Of a stretch of 64,000 nucleotides of DNA, positions 7,841 through 17,003 are shown in pieces. Source of the stretch: an uncultured Pseudomonadales bacterium (lineage in GTDB: Bacteria > Pseudomonadota > Gammaproteobacteria > Pseudomonadales > Azotimanducaceae). The DNA lies in NCBI GenBank assembly GCA_951813295.1, contig CATOTI010000002.1, positions 4,102,522 to 4,166,521 on the forward strand, given 5' to 3'. The notes beneath the pieces were generated by a model, which saw nothing but the letters and a program-made list of their open reading frames with translations, ran no database searches and was not told the DNA's origin. The translations under genes and the position numbers were made by a program. Positions within the stretch are counted from its first letter, which is position 1, and the number at the start of each line of letters is the position of its first letter.

Positions 7841-8284
7841 ATGGAACAACTCAGTTATAGGCCGAACCTGGATGCCGTTTTCGGTGCGCTGGCTGATCCG
7901 ACGCGTCGCGCGATTCTGTCGCGGTTGATGGGTGGGCAGGCGTCGGTGCGTGAGATTGCCGAGCCGTTCTCGATGAGCCAACCGGCGATCTCGCGGCATC
8001 TGAAGGTTTTGGAGCGCGCGGGGTTGATCGAGCGCGAGATCGACGAGCAGCGTCGGCCGGCGCGGTTGGCGGCGGCGAACTTGGCGGCGGCGGCGGATTG
8101 GCTGGCGGAGTTTCGGGCGTTCTGGCCGTCGAGATTCGATCGTCTGGCGGATGTGTTGGCGTCGATGCGCGAGGAAGCGGTCGGTGCGGACGAGATCACG
8201 CCGGCTTCTGTTCGACCGGTGCATCGTGATGACGAACATGAACAACAACAGGAAAGGAAATCGAAAGATGAGCGAGGTACCTGA
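7841..8284 (+). CDS. ArsR/SmtB-family transcriptional regulator
   Basis: 147 residues from the ATG at 7841; an upstream ATG at 7817 in the same frame is possible. The winged helix is clear: ALADPTRRAILSRLM, REIAEPFSMSQPAISRHLKVLERAGLIEREI. No metal-binding cysteine motif is seen, so it belongs to the group paired with SRPBCC/AHSA1 proteins rather than metal sensors. It overlaps the next gene by 17 bases, implying translational coupling. Inverted heptamers ATAACTG (7811-7817) and CAGTTAT (7852-7858) surround the start and may be its own operator. Confidence 0.88.
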   Translation: MEQLSYRPNLDAVFGALADPTRRAILSRLMGGQASVREIAEPFSMSQPAISRHLKVLERAGLIEREIDEQRRPARLAAANLAAAADWLAEFRAFWPSRFDRLADVLASMREEAVGADEITPASVRPVHRDDEHEQQQERKSKDERGT

Positions 8285-8765
8285 ATATACGATCGAGCGC
8301 GTCTTTGATGCGCCTCGGGATCTGGTGTGGCGTGCTTGGACGGATCCCGAATACCTCGCGCGCTGGTATGGGCCGGGGGCGGAAACCGTCATCCATGCCT
8401 TCGATCTGGCGCCGGGTGGGTCGTGGCTGAACGAAATGAAGTTCGGTGAGAACTCGGACTATCAACGGGTGGACTTCATCGAGGTCGATCCGCCGTCGAA
8501 GCTGGTGTGGCATCACCAGTCCGCGGATGCGCAGTGGAACGTCGCTGCGAACCCGATGATGCCGGACTGGCCGAAGGTGCTGCTGACGACGGTGGCGTTC
8601 GAGCCGGATGGTGAGCAGACGAAGGTGACGTTCACGCAGGTTCCACTCGATGCGAGTGAAGCGGAGATCGCCTGTTTCGCCGAGATGGCGCGCGGTATGG
8701 ACGGCGGTTGGGGTAAAGGATTCGAGATCGTCGATCAGATCCTCGAGGAATTTCGTGCTGCTTGA
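8268..8765 (+). CDS. SRPBCC/AHSA1-family protein (ligand-binding fold)
   Basis: 165 residues; the ATG at 8268 has AGGAAAGGAAA upstream. The sequence YTIERVFDAPRDLVWRAWTD, then LARWYGPG, is the typical AHSA1 opening, and KVLLTTVAFEPDGEQTKVTF is the usual central strand pair. These proteins have a deep hydrophobic pocket and are often co-transcribed with an ArsR regulator, as here; the ligand is unknown. The same pairing recurs at 51015-52188, where the SRPBCC domain is fused to a VOC domain. Confidence 0.88.
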   Translation: MSEVPEYTIERVFDAPRDLVWRAWTDPEYLARWYGPGAETVIHAFDLAPGGSWLNEMKFGENSDYQRVDFIEVDPPSKLVWHHQSADAQWNVAANPMMPDWPKVLLTTVAFEPDGEQTKVTFTQVPLDASEAEIACFAEMARGMDGGWGKGFEIVDQILEEFRAA

Positions 8766-8875
8766 GCCGGAACGTGCGCCCTGCTGATGCGGTGTCTCGT
8801 TCGATGCCGTATCCACCATCGTCCAACTCGAAATGGTAGGTTGACGGGTTTGGCCAGATGAGTTCGGGGGTAGGG

Positions 8876-9082
8876 ATGTTTGACGTCATCGTCGTCGGTG
8901 GTGGTTTCGCCGGAATGTATGCACTCCATCGATTGCGCGGTGACGGCTTCAACGTGCGCGTGTTTGAGGCGGGCACCGATGTGGGCGGTACGTGGTACTG
9001 GAACCGGTATCCAGGTGCGCGGTGCGACGTGCCGAGCCTCGAATACTCGTTTTCGTTCTCGCCCGACCTCGAGCAGGAATGG
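8876..9082 (+). pseudogene. 5' fragment of a Baeyer-Villiger flavin monooxygenase
   Basis: The 69-residue remnant starts MFDVIVVGGGFAGMYALHR (FAD-binding GxGxxG) and continues to GGTWYWNRYPGARCDVP and SFSFSPDLEQEW. It aligns without gaps with the first 75 residues of the intact enzyme at 61036-62661 but differs at many positions, so it comes from a separate paralogue. Similarity stops at about 9082, where the antisense reading of the TTC38-like gene begins; a stop codon follows at 9104. Intact family members are near 540 residues. A GGGTAGGG ribosome site is still present. Confidence 0.88.
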
Positions 9083-10062
9083 GAGAGCCGCGCGAGCAGT
9101 CGGTGAACGTCGAGGAACGTGATGCCGGCCTGAAAATGGGCGGCGTCGAATGCCGCGATCTCTTCCAGTGCGTGCGCGCCGAGATCCTCGCCCGCCAGGT
9201 GTGCGCGGAAAGCGAGTGCCGCCGCGTCGATGAAAGTCAGCATCGGGATAGCTGACGAAGCGCTCGGGGCGATGGCGGCGGAGTAGATCGCGTGCATCGT
9301 TTCGAAATCCCCGAGTTGCAGCGCAATCAGGGCGCGATGCCACGAGAGATGGCAGTGCAAGCCACCGTCGACGGAGTAAGGGGCCCCGTTGATGCCCATC
9401 GCGAGCCACTCGTCGAGGAAAGCGGCACCCGTCAACACGTCTCCGCGTTCGTAGTAGCCATGCGATATCGCGTGGACACCTTGCGCGTTGGCCCGATTCG
9501 CCTCGAACGCGCGAAGCGCGATGTCGAGCCCCTCGTCGACCTGGCCTCCTTCGATTCGTGCCCATCCGCGAGAGGTGTCGAACCACCAGTCGTCACGCCA
9601 GTACGGCTCGAGAGATCGCAGAAAATCGAGCTGTACTTCGTGATGATCGGCGATGCCGCTGAAAGCGATCAGGCCGTAGACGCCGAGCGCGCCGGAGATC
9701 GGGATGGCATCGCGGGGATACGCGCGCGCATGGGCGTAGATGGCCTCGATCGATCCGCGGCCACGGAGTCCGTCGGCAACGATCTGAATGTGTTGGCGCT
9801 CACGCTCCGTCCGATGCGAGGCGAGGGACATCGCCCGCTCGGCATCCTCGCGGGCTGCTGCGACATCGGCTCGGGCGAGATGCGCGCGAGCCCGAGCCGC
9901 AAAACCCATCGCGAACTCGGGATCGATGGCGGTCGCGACGTCGAAATGATCGAGTGCGCCCGGTTGGAGCGCGAACATCGCATCGATACCGGCGTGGTAG
10001 GCATCCAGCGCTGCATCGGACGCGACCGTGATCGAGTGGTGAAATCGATCCTCACGCTGCAC
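9083..10062 (-). pseudogene. TTC38-like tetratricopeptide protein, C-terminally truncated
   Basis: The start is probably the GTG at 10062, which overlaps the stop of the upstream dioxygenase by 11 bases. The first 325 or so residues read as a TTC38-type helical repeat protein: FDVATAIDPEFAMGFAARAR, HAISHGYYERGDVLTGAAFL, GLHCHLSWHRALIALQLGD. At about 9083 the frame runs into the antisense of the monooxygenase fragment and then into unrelated sequence to 8632. Family members are about 430-470 residues by memory, so the last quarter is lost. The long open tail is probably an accident of GC-rich sequence. Confidence 0.75.
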
Positions 10063-11131
10063 CGCGTTGCGCCTCGACGATTTCCTGCATTCCGTCCCAT
10101 TCGCACCAGTGATCACAGAGTTTGTCGATCGACGTCTGAAAGGCGTCGTAGTCGTCGGGATAGTCGAGAAACTGGCCGAAGTAGCCGCGGTCCGGATGAT
10201 CACTCACGCCGTGGCCGACGCGACGCGTGCCTTCGTGCGGGCTCTCCGGACGAAGGCGGCGCAACCGAAAGTAGATGTTCATCCGGGGGGCGAGCCCGAA
10301 GTTAGGGGTCGGTGTATGCGGACAACTGTGCAGCGCGATGACCGCGTCACCCGCGGACAGGCAAACCGGCGTCAGCATCGGCCAGGGCCAGCCCTCGATT
10401 GGCTCTGCGCGCGCGGCGGCTGCGTTCGCGCGTGCTCGGATCGAGTCGGGAAGTCCATTGAGATACGGCCGTCCGGCCGATGAGATCTTGATGCGAGGCC
10501 AGTCGGCACCTTCGGGCCCGATGACGCTGCCGCTGTCGCGTTGCGCACGGAAGACCGCTTCCACCGCCTCGTGTGCACCGCGAACGACTGCGAACTGTCC
10601 GCGGCCCGGTACGAGCTGATCGTTGACCGCGACGCCGACGAGGGCCGTGTAGCTGCCAAGCGAGATTCGCCGCTGTGGGTCCTGCCAGAGCTGGCCGTCG
10701 TTGGTGCCGCGGCGTGTGTCGTCGGGTCCGAAGTACTGCTCTGCGTCGCGCGGTCTGCCGTGTTCGATGTCGATCTCTTCCGGTGCCGTTGGGATGACCC
10801 CGCCCCAGCTTCCGTCGACATGCGGGCCGGGGCCGCCGCCCATTTCGTCGTGTGGTGGCGTGACGGCAACCTGGCTCGAGATGACGTCCGGAAACGGGCC
10901 CATGGTGTTTTCCATGAGCTCCTTGAGGCCGCTCTCGTTGAAGAGCGCAAGAACGTCGGGGTGCCCGGCCAGTCGCGGTGGCACGAGCAACCTCCGCTCG
11001 TCAGCCGGCAGGCTCGCCGCGATCGTCGCCCGAGCGCGCCGGTGAATCGGTGCCGGGACGGCGTCCCGGACGACGATGAATCCGTCGTGAAAGAAGTCGC
11101 GCTTCTGGGCTTCGCTGAGCGTCGTTGCCAC
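10052..11131 (-). CDS. Phytanoyl-CoA dioxygenase (PhyH) family protein
   Basis: 359 residues from a GTG start. The early segment FFHDGFIVVRDAVP is the usual PhyH opening. The Fe(II)-binding HxD is in GPHVDGSWGG near residue 103 and the distal His in LHSCPHTPTPN near 275, followed by RMNIYFRLRRL where the 2-oxoglutarate-binding Arg is expected. These enzymes hydroxylate acyl or small-molecule substrates using 2-oxoglutarate and oxygen. It lies 17 bases after a MaoC-type gene and overlaps the TTC38-like gene, so the three form one minus-strand operon. Confidence 0.85.
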   Translation of the reverse strand: MATTLSEAQKRDFFHDGFIVVRDAVPAPIHRRARATIAASLPADERRLLVPPRLAGHPDVLALFNESGLKELMENTMGPFPDVISSQVAVTPPHDEMGGGPGPHVDGSWGGVIPTAPEEIDIEHGRPRDAEQYFGPDDTRRGTNDGQLWQDPQRRISLGSYTALVGVAVNDQLVPGRGQFAVVRGAHEAVEAVFRAQRDSGSVIGPEGADWPRIKISSAGRPYLNGLPDSIRARANAAAARAEPIEGWPWPMLTPVCLSAGDAVIALHSCPHTPTPNFGLAPRMNIYFRLRRLRPESPHEGTRRVGHGVSDHPDRGYFGQFLDYPDDYDAFQTSIDKLCDHWCEWDGMQEIVEAQRGAA

Positions 11132-11148
11132 GATCGGCGCGACGTCGC

Positions 11149-11976
11149 TCAGGCGCTCGCCTGGGCAATCAGGACGACCGTCCCGTCATCCTTTTCGATC
11201 CACGCGAAAACGGATTCGCGTCCGTCGTCGTCCGTACCGCTCGAGACACCTTTCACCTGGATGTGATCGTTCGGCCAGCACGGGTTGGTGAACTTGACGT
11301 CCATGTGGCCGCCCGAGAACCAGCGATCGCCGAAGTACTGATCGAGGACGTGACCAACGTAGGCCATCGTCATTCGCCCGCCGACCACGACGTTCGAGAA
11401 ACCGAGTTCCTTCGATGCTTCGAGGTCGGTGTGGTAGCTCTTGTTGCCGTGGAAGTACTGGCCGCACATTTCCAGGCTGATCGTGCGATCGAGGCCCGGA
11501 ATCGGATCGCCATCGGGTACGTTGAATTTCTTCGCGCCCGCCTTGGCCGTCGGCGCCCGGAACTCGACCTGATCCGCGGGGGGATCGAGTAGGAAGGACT
11601 GGTGATGGTTGGCGGAGAGCACCTCGTCGCCGACGCCGTCGAGGACCGTAAAGGCCGTGTTGACCACGGTGCGATCACGTTTCTTGTAGATGTCTTCGAT
11701 CTGGCCGCGCGTCGTGTAGTCCGCTTGCGCTTGCATCGGCTTCTTGAAGGCCCACTCCTGGCGCATCCACAGATGGCCTTTCTGCTGCGCGAACGCCGCT
11801 TCGGAAAAATAGTGGTCCGCATCCGTTGCGACCATCGATGGGACGGGTGACTTGCCCGTGTCGAATCCGGCTCGATCGAGATCGAGACCTTCAAAGTAGT
11901 CGTTGATGAGATTCGCCGTTACCGAGAACGGTTTTTCCGGTAAGACTTTGCCGACGTACGGTTCTGCTTGACTCAT
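11149..11976 (-). CDS. MaoC-like dehydratase (double hot-dog)
   Basis: 275 residues; the ATG at 11976 has GGGAGGA 5 bases upstream. Two hot-dog halves are visible: residues 20-140 (YFEGLDLDRAGFD ... MRQEWAFKKPMQ) and 150-275 with GNKSYHTDLEASKELGF and VVVGGRMTMAYVGHVL, which contains the hydratase-type His/Asp. This size fits two-domain enoyl- or 3-hydroxyacyl-CoA dehydratases. The upstream pseudogene acdS is divergent. Its place ahead of a PhyH gene points to oxidative breakdown of a branched or cyclic acyl-CoA, which is inference. Confidence 0.82.
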   Translation of the reverse strand: MSQAEPYVGKVLPEKPFSVTANLINDYFEGLDLDRAGFDTGKSPVPSMVATDADHYFSEAAFAQQKGHLWMRQEWAFKKPMQAQADYTTRGQIEDIYKKRDRTVVNTAFTVLDGVGDEVLSANHHQSFLLDPPADQVEFRAPTAKAGAKKFNVPDGDPIPGLDRTISLEMCGQYFHGNKSYHTDLEASKELGFSNVVVGGRMTMAYVGHVLDQYFGDRWFSGGHMDVKFTNPCWPNDHIQVKGVSSGTDDDGRESVFAWIEKDDGTVVLIAQASA

Positions 11977-12050
11977 GATTCCTCCCGATTGAGCGACCAT
12001 GTTTGCAGGGCCAGCGTTTTACGATCAAGTATCCGACCTTTGAGGACGCC

Positions 12051-13059
12051 ATGCTCGACGCTTTCCCGCGCTATCCGCTGACCTTCGGACCGTCGCCGAT
12101 CGAGGCGCTTCCGCGCCTCTCAGCGCACTTGGGCGGGAGCGTCGAGATCTATGCGAAACGGGAAGACTGCAACTCGGGACTCGCGTTCGGTGGGAACAAG
12201 ATCCGCAAACTCGAATACATCGTCCCCGACATTCTCGCGAGCGGTGCCGACACGATCGTGACGATCGGTGGCGTGCAGTCGAATCACACGCGCCAGGTGG
12301 CAGCAGTAGCCGCGAAGTGGGTTTGCGTTGTCGGCTCGTCCAGGAAGCGTGGGTGCCGTTCGAGGACGCGGTCTACGATCGTGTGGGCAACATCCTCATG
12401 AGTCGCGTGATGGGTGCCGACGTCGAACTCGTCGAAGCGGGGTTCGATATTGGAATTCGCGAAAGTTGGCAGGCGGCGCTAGATGATGTCTGCGCTAAAG
12501 GCGGCAAGCCGTACCGATTCCCGCGGGTGCATCCGAGCACGAACTGGGCGGCCTCGGATTTGTGGGGTTTGCGGAAGAGTTACGGGCGCAGGAAGCCGAG
12601 CTCGGTTTTTCCTTCGACTATGTCGTCGTTTGCTCGGTGACGGGATCCACCCAGGCGGGCATGGTCGTCGGTTTTTCCGTCGATGGGCGTGCTCGGCGCG
12701 TGATCGGCATCGACGCGTCCGGGACGCCTGATCAGACCCACGCGCAAATCGTGTCCATTGCCGAGCGGACGGCTGATCGGATCGGGATATCGCCACCGAC
12801 GGCCGAAGACGTCGTTCTCGAGACCGACTATGCGTATCCCGCCTATGGCGTCCCGTCGGCGGAAACCAACGAAGCGATCCGGCTCGCAGCACGGCTCGAG
12901 GGGATGATGACGGACCCCGTCTACGAGGGTAAGTCGATGCAGGGAATGATCGATCTCGTGGAGAAGGGCTACTTCGTGCCGGGGTCGAAAGTCCTGTATG
13001 CCCACCTCGGCGGTGTGCCTGCGATCAATGCCTACAGTTATGTCTATCGAAACGGCTAG
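12051..13059 (+). pseudogene. acdS: 1-aminocyclopropane-1-carboxylate deaminase, two frameshifts
   Basis: The reading is very recognisable: FPRYPLTFGPSPIEALPRL, AKREDCNSGLAFGGNKIRKL (PLP Lys), IGGVQSNHTRQVAAVAAK, then a shift near 12319 into GLRCRLVQEAW ... YDRVGNILMSRVMGADVEL. A second shift near 12521 leads into PAGASEHELGGLGFVGFAEE, DYVVVCSVTGSTQAGMVVGF and LYAHLGGVPAINAYSYV. Each shift is explained by one missing base. ACC deaminase splits the ethylene precursor into ammonia and 2-oxobutyrate; D-cysteine desulfhydrase is the nearest relative, but the pattern here is ACC deaminase. All active-site segments survive, so recent inactivation or sequencing error are both possible. Confidence 0.9.
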
Positions 13060-14600
13060 CCCTCGCGGAAGCCTCTGGCGAGCGATGCTTCGAACGCATC
13101 GAACGCATCTTCCAAGGCGAGCTGAACTCGGGCTTTGCTCGAATCTGGAGGCGTCGAGCGGCGGCGCGTGTAGTCCCGTTCCATGAACAGGCTTTCGCCG
13201 TCGAGGTACGAGTACTCGAGGCAATTGCGGGTCAGGTTCTTCACCTCGTCGTAGCCGAGATCGTAGGTCCGCACCGCGCGCAGATACTCCAACGTGAGGT
13301 TCGATCGATTGACGCCCTCGTCATCCGTACAGAAACACATCGGCACGCCGGCACTGCGATACATGAGGAACGGATGATCGTCGCCGACGATGCCGAGGAT
13401 GCCGTCGTTGCTCGTGAGGTTGATCTCGACGAGGACACCATCGGCGCGCATCTGGTCGAGTAGCGAAACGACGTCGCGTTCCCAGCCGATCGAAATGCCG
13501 TGCCCGATACGACTCGCATGGCCGACGTCGATCGTCTTGCGGATCCGGTCGAGCATCGGTTCGAGCGGCGATTCCCGCATCGTGAGCTCGCCACCGTGGA
13601 GCGTCATGTTGGGCTGATCCAGTTCGCGCCAGAGGAAATCGAGCACGCGCATCTGATCGTCGAATTCCATTCGCGCACGGGCGGCGTCTTCAGGCGCGAG
13701 GATGTTGACGGCGACGTAGCGATCGTCGGCTTTCACCATCGACATCATCACGACCGCACGAACGAAAAAGCGGGTGAGATCGAACGTCCGCATGATCGAG
13801 CCGACGTACCGAACCGGCGGCGCGTCGGCGGGATCAAAGTTTGATGCGACCATGTGTGCGCGCGCCGTCGCTTCCCAGGTGTCGACGGCGGTACGGAATC
13901 CGGCGAGCACCTCGGGGTCGTTGACGAGCGCACGGAACGGCTCGAACGCGGCGTCGAGATCGTTTACATCGACGCGGACCGGCGAGACGTCGAGAAACCG
14001 TTGGAGTACCGGAAAGTTGCCGGGCCACGCCATCAGCTCGAGGTATTGGATGTTCTGCGCGGCGTTGCGGACGAGAACCTCCGCGAGCATTTCGCCCGAC
14101 GTTCGCCCGGCCGTGCCGAAGTGGCTGAACGTGCGAAAGAAGTGGTCGTGACCGTTCGCGCTATCCCGGTGCCAGCCGCGCATGCTGACGATGTCGCGGT
14201 ACTGGTTGAGATACGCCGGTGTGTCGATGAGCGTTTGTGTGGATACGCTGTTGTCGCCGGGGTCGTCGACGAACACGTCGCGCGACAGGTCGTAGTGCTT
14301 GTCGGCAGCGAGCGCGCTCTCGAGCATGAAATCCGCGAATGTGGCGCCGGAGATATGGTTGTGCAGATCGGCGCCCTTCGGCATGCGTCGTAAGAAGGCG
14401 ATCAGCTCTGGACGAGAGCGCTTGGCACGTTCGAACCGTTCGGGTGGGGTCAGATTGCCGATCCAGAACGGCGGATGATCGCTGGCCGTCGACGCGCGTG
14501 GCGCCTCGGCGCGTTGGTCTTCGAGCGGGCGGCTCGCTTCGACGGTCGCGCATCCGCTGAGCGTGGCGAGTGCGCCGATGACGAGGGCCAATCTGATCAT
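13056..14600 (-). CDS. Adenosine deaminase-superfamily lipoprotein
   Basis: 514 residues. The N-terminus is a lipoprotein signal with LSGC at residues 14-17, so the protein should be anchored in a membrane and act outside the cytoplasm. The metal-dependent deaminase landmarks are all there: GADLHNHISG (HxH), MTLHGGE, GHASRIGHGISI, INLTSN and CFCTDDEGVNRSNLTLEYL. It resembles the secreted ADA/ADGF group more than cytosolic adenosine deaminase. Its ATG overlaps the stop of the upstream CaiB fusion by 4 bases, and its 3' end overlaps the acdS pseudogene. Substrate unproven. Confidence 0.85.
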   Translation of the reverse strand: MIRLALVIGALATLSGCATVEASRPLEDQRAEAPRASTASDHPPFWIGNLTPPERFERAKRSRPELIAFLRRMPKGADLHNHISGATFADFMLESALAADKHYDLSRDVFVDDPGDNSVSTQTLIDTPAYLNQYRDIVSMRGWHRDSANGHDHFFRTFSHFGTAGRTSGEMLAEVLVRNAAQNIQYLELMAWPGNFPVLQRFLDVSPVRVDVNDLDAAFEPFRALVNDPEVLAGFRTAVDTWEATARAHMVASNFDPADAPPVRYVGSIMRTFDLTRFFVRAVVMMSMVKADDRYVAVNILAPEDAARARMEFDDQMRVLDFLWRELDQPNMTLHGGELTMRESPLEPMLDRIRKTIDVGHASRIGHGISIGWERDVVSLLDQMRADGVLVEINLTSNDGILGIVGDDHPFLMYRSAGVPMCFCTDDEGVNRSNLTLEYLRAVRTYDLGYDEVKNLTRNCLEYSYLDGESLFMERDYTRRRSTPPDSSKARVQLALEDAFDAFEASLARGFREG

Positions 14601-16951
14601 TGCAAGACTCCCTTTTGACGGAGTGCTTCGACCTCGGCGGGTTCACGACCGAGGATGTCGACGAGGACGTCGTCGGTATCCGCGCCGATGGCGGGCGCCG
14701 TTTTCTTAACACCGTTTGGCCGTACGTTCATCCGCCATGGGATCCCGGTATGCGCGCGTCGACCGACTTCCGGATGTGGTAACCGTTCGATGAAGGCGCG
14801 TGCATTGAAATGCGAATCTTCTACGACGTCCTGTGTCGTGAAGGTCGGGAACGCCGCGATCCCGATGGCCTGTAGTTCGCCCGTGACGAACCATCGATCG
14901 CGCATCGACGTCCATTCGGTGACTAGTTGGTCGAGTTCGTCCTCGTTGGCCTTGCGTCCCGCGAGATCGTCGAAGCGTGCAGGACCCAGACCGGGGATGA
15001 TGTCCCGCAGGCGTTGCCATTCGTCCTCGTCGCGACAAGCGATCGTGACCCATTGATCGTCGCCCGCCGCGCGGTAACAGCCATGCGGGGCCATGTGTGG
15101 ATCGCGGTTGCCGATGCGCTCGGCCTGCGTCCCGCGCTGCGAATACTCCATCCACGCTTCGACCGTCAGTGCCGCGGTCGCCTCCCAGAGGGTGACGTCG
15201 AGATGTTCGCCTTCGCCGGTGTCTTCGCGTCGCAATAACGCCCCGGTGACGGCATACGCGGCGGTGATCCCCGCCGTTGGATCGGGCATGGCGACGCCCG
15301 TTTCTTCCGGACCTTCGCCGGGGTATCCGGTGGCCGAGGCGAGCCCCGCGAGCGGGCCCGTTGCGGGTCCGTAGCCCATGTACGTTCGATACGGTCCCGT
15401 CTGGCCGTAGCCGCTGACGGAAGCGAGGATGATCCTCGGGTTGATCGCGCGCATGACGTCGTAGTCGAGGCCCATGCGTTCGAGAACGCCGGTGGCGAAG
15501 TTCTGAAAGACGACGTCCGCTTCAGCGATGAGCCCCTTCACGATGTCGATCCCTTCCGGCGTTCGCAGATCGAGGGCGACGCTCCGTTTGCCCTGATTCC
15601 ACTGATTGAACATGCCGGAAGTGTTGAGACTCGGTTCGATGCCTTCGGGGGCCGCGTTGCCGCGGCGATAAAGGTCCGGACGCACCGATGACTCGACGCG
15701 GATCACTTCGGCGCCGAGGTGGGCGAGGTTCATGCTGCCGAACGGACCGGCCCACACCCACGTCATGTCGATTACCCGGACGCCTTCGAGTGGTCGTTTC
15801 GGTTCACCGCGAGCGGCCGGCGGGGACGCGGCGGAGAGTGTTTCGAGTTGGTCGTTGTGCTCACCCAGACGGGGTGCACCGCGGCGGTAGTGTGGTCGTT
15901 CGCCGTTGATGATCTGTGCCGGCGCGATGTGGCGCACGCCATCGACGGTCGTGAAGAACGCGCGGTCGTTGAGGTGCTCGTCGATTGCCAGTTGCTCGAA
16001 CGTGAAGACCGGCGCGAGACAGACGCGGTGCTTTTGTGCCGCGTGGTAGAGATCGAATGTCTTCCACTCGCTGATGTATCCCTCGAGAAACGTGTGGAGT
16101 ACGTCCTGGTTTTCGGCGCGATCGGCGTTGGTCTCGAAGACTTCGAGAGTCGCCCACTCGGGATGGCCCATGAACTCGACGAGACGTTCCCACTGGTCCT
16201 GCTCGACGCAGACGAGAAAGATCTCGCCGTCCTGGGTATCGAAGATGCGCCATGGAATGAGAGAGCGCGTTGCCGTTCGTTTGATGACCATGTCGTGGTA
16301 GGTGTAAACGTGGACGCCAAACTCGAGCACGGACGCAACGTACTCGACGACCGAGAAGTCGATGTATTCGCCCTGACCGGTGACGAGCGTATCGCGGAGC
16401 GTCGCAAGCGCCGCCGTCGCGCCCGCGACGCCGGCCATGAGGCTGCAGTGGTGGCCGTGCACCTTGAGCGGCGGATAGCTCTCTTCGCGGCGCGACATGG
16501 GACAGAGGCTCGCCCAACCGCCCGCGTGCGCGATGGTCAGCTCGCTCGCTTGCAGATCGCGATAAGGACCGGTTTGGCCGAACGGGGTCATCGCCAGAAC
16601 GATCAGATCGGCGCGCCGGGCATTAAGCGTCGGCGCATCGAGACCCCGGGCGACGGCCTCGGCCGGCGGCAATGAATGCACGACGATCGTCGCCCAGTCG
16701 AGCAACTGGTCGAGCGTTCTCGAGCCGTCGGATTCATCGACCACGACGCCGTGCTTACCGAGGTTGAGGGCGAGGAAGAAGCCACTCTGCTCGGGATCCT
16801 CTTCTGCCTCGAATGGGCCGCGTCGTCGGGCGGGATCACCCGACGGGGCTTCCACCTTGATCACTTCGGCGCCCTGATCGGCTAGCAGACGGGCGGCATA
16901 AGCGGCGGCGACGCCGTCGCCGATTTCGAGAACACGCAGAGAATCGAACAT
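14597..16951 (-). CDS. CaiB/BaiF CoA-transferase, double-length fusion 1
   Basis: 784 residues, about twice the usual CaiB/BaiF size. Two homologous halves are visible: residues 1-360 starting LRVLEIGDGVAAAYAARLLADQGAEVIKVE, and 390-784 starting GVRVIDMTWVWAGPFGSMNLAHLGAEVIRVE. The second half also has MFNQWNQGKRSVALDLRTPEG and ISGYGQTG-like SVSGYGQTGPYRTY. The family moves CoA between thioesters and acids. Start: the ATG at 16951 gives the family-typical opening; a TTG three codons upstream is possible. It forms an operon with LLM oxidoreductase and cysK upstream and the ADA-like gene downstream. A close paralogue of the same architecture is at 26945-29290. Confidence 0.9.
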   Translation of the reverse strand: MFDSLRVLEIGDGVAAAYAARLLADQGAEVIKVEAPSGDPARRRGPFEAEEDPEQSGFFLALNLGKHGVVVDESDGSRTLDQLLDWATIVVHSLPPAEAVARGLDAPTLNARRADLIVLAMTPFGQTGPYRDLQASELTIAHAGGWASLCPMSRREESYPPLKVHGHHCSLMAGVAGATAALATLRDTLVTGQGEYIDFSVVEYVASVLEFGVHVYTYHDMVIKRTATRSLIPWRIFDTQDGEIFLVCVEQDQWERLVEFMGHPEWATLEVFETNADRAENQDVLHTFLEGYISEWKTFDLYHAAQKHRVCLAPVFTFEQLAIDEHLNDRAFFTTVDGVRHIAPAQIINGERPHYRRGAPRLGEHNDQLETLSAASPPAARGEPKRPLEGVRVIDMTWVWAGPFGSMNLAHLGAEVIRVESSVRPDLYRRGNAAPEGIEPSLNTSGMFNQWNQGKRSVALDLRTPEGIDIVKGLIAEADVVFQNFATGVLERMGLDYDVMRAINPRIILASVSGYGQTGPYRTYMGYGPATGPLAGLASATGYPGEGPEETGVAMPDPTAGITAAYAVTGALLRREDTGEGEHLDVTLWEATAALTVEAWMEYSQRGTQAERIGNRDPHMAPHGCYRAAGDDQWVTIACRDEDEWQRLRDIIPGLGPARFDDLAGRKANEDELDQLVTEWTSMRDRWFVTGELQAIGIAAFPTFTTQDVVEDSHFNARAFIERLPHPEVGRRAHTGIPWRMNVRPNGVKKTAPAIGADTDDVLVDILGREPAEVEALRQKGVLQ

Positions 16952-17003
16952 GGAACTCAAGGATCAGGCAAAGCGGGCAAGAGTACTGGAAAAATGGATC
17001 CTG

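Noticed and set aside
8632..9082. Continuation of the TTC38-like frame through the monooxygenase fragment
   Set aside because: The frame stays open but turns into Arg/Pro/Thr-rich sequence antisense to a known coding fragment; similarity to the family ends at 9083.
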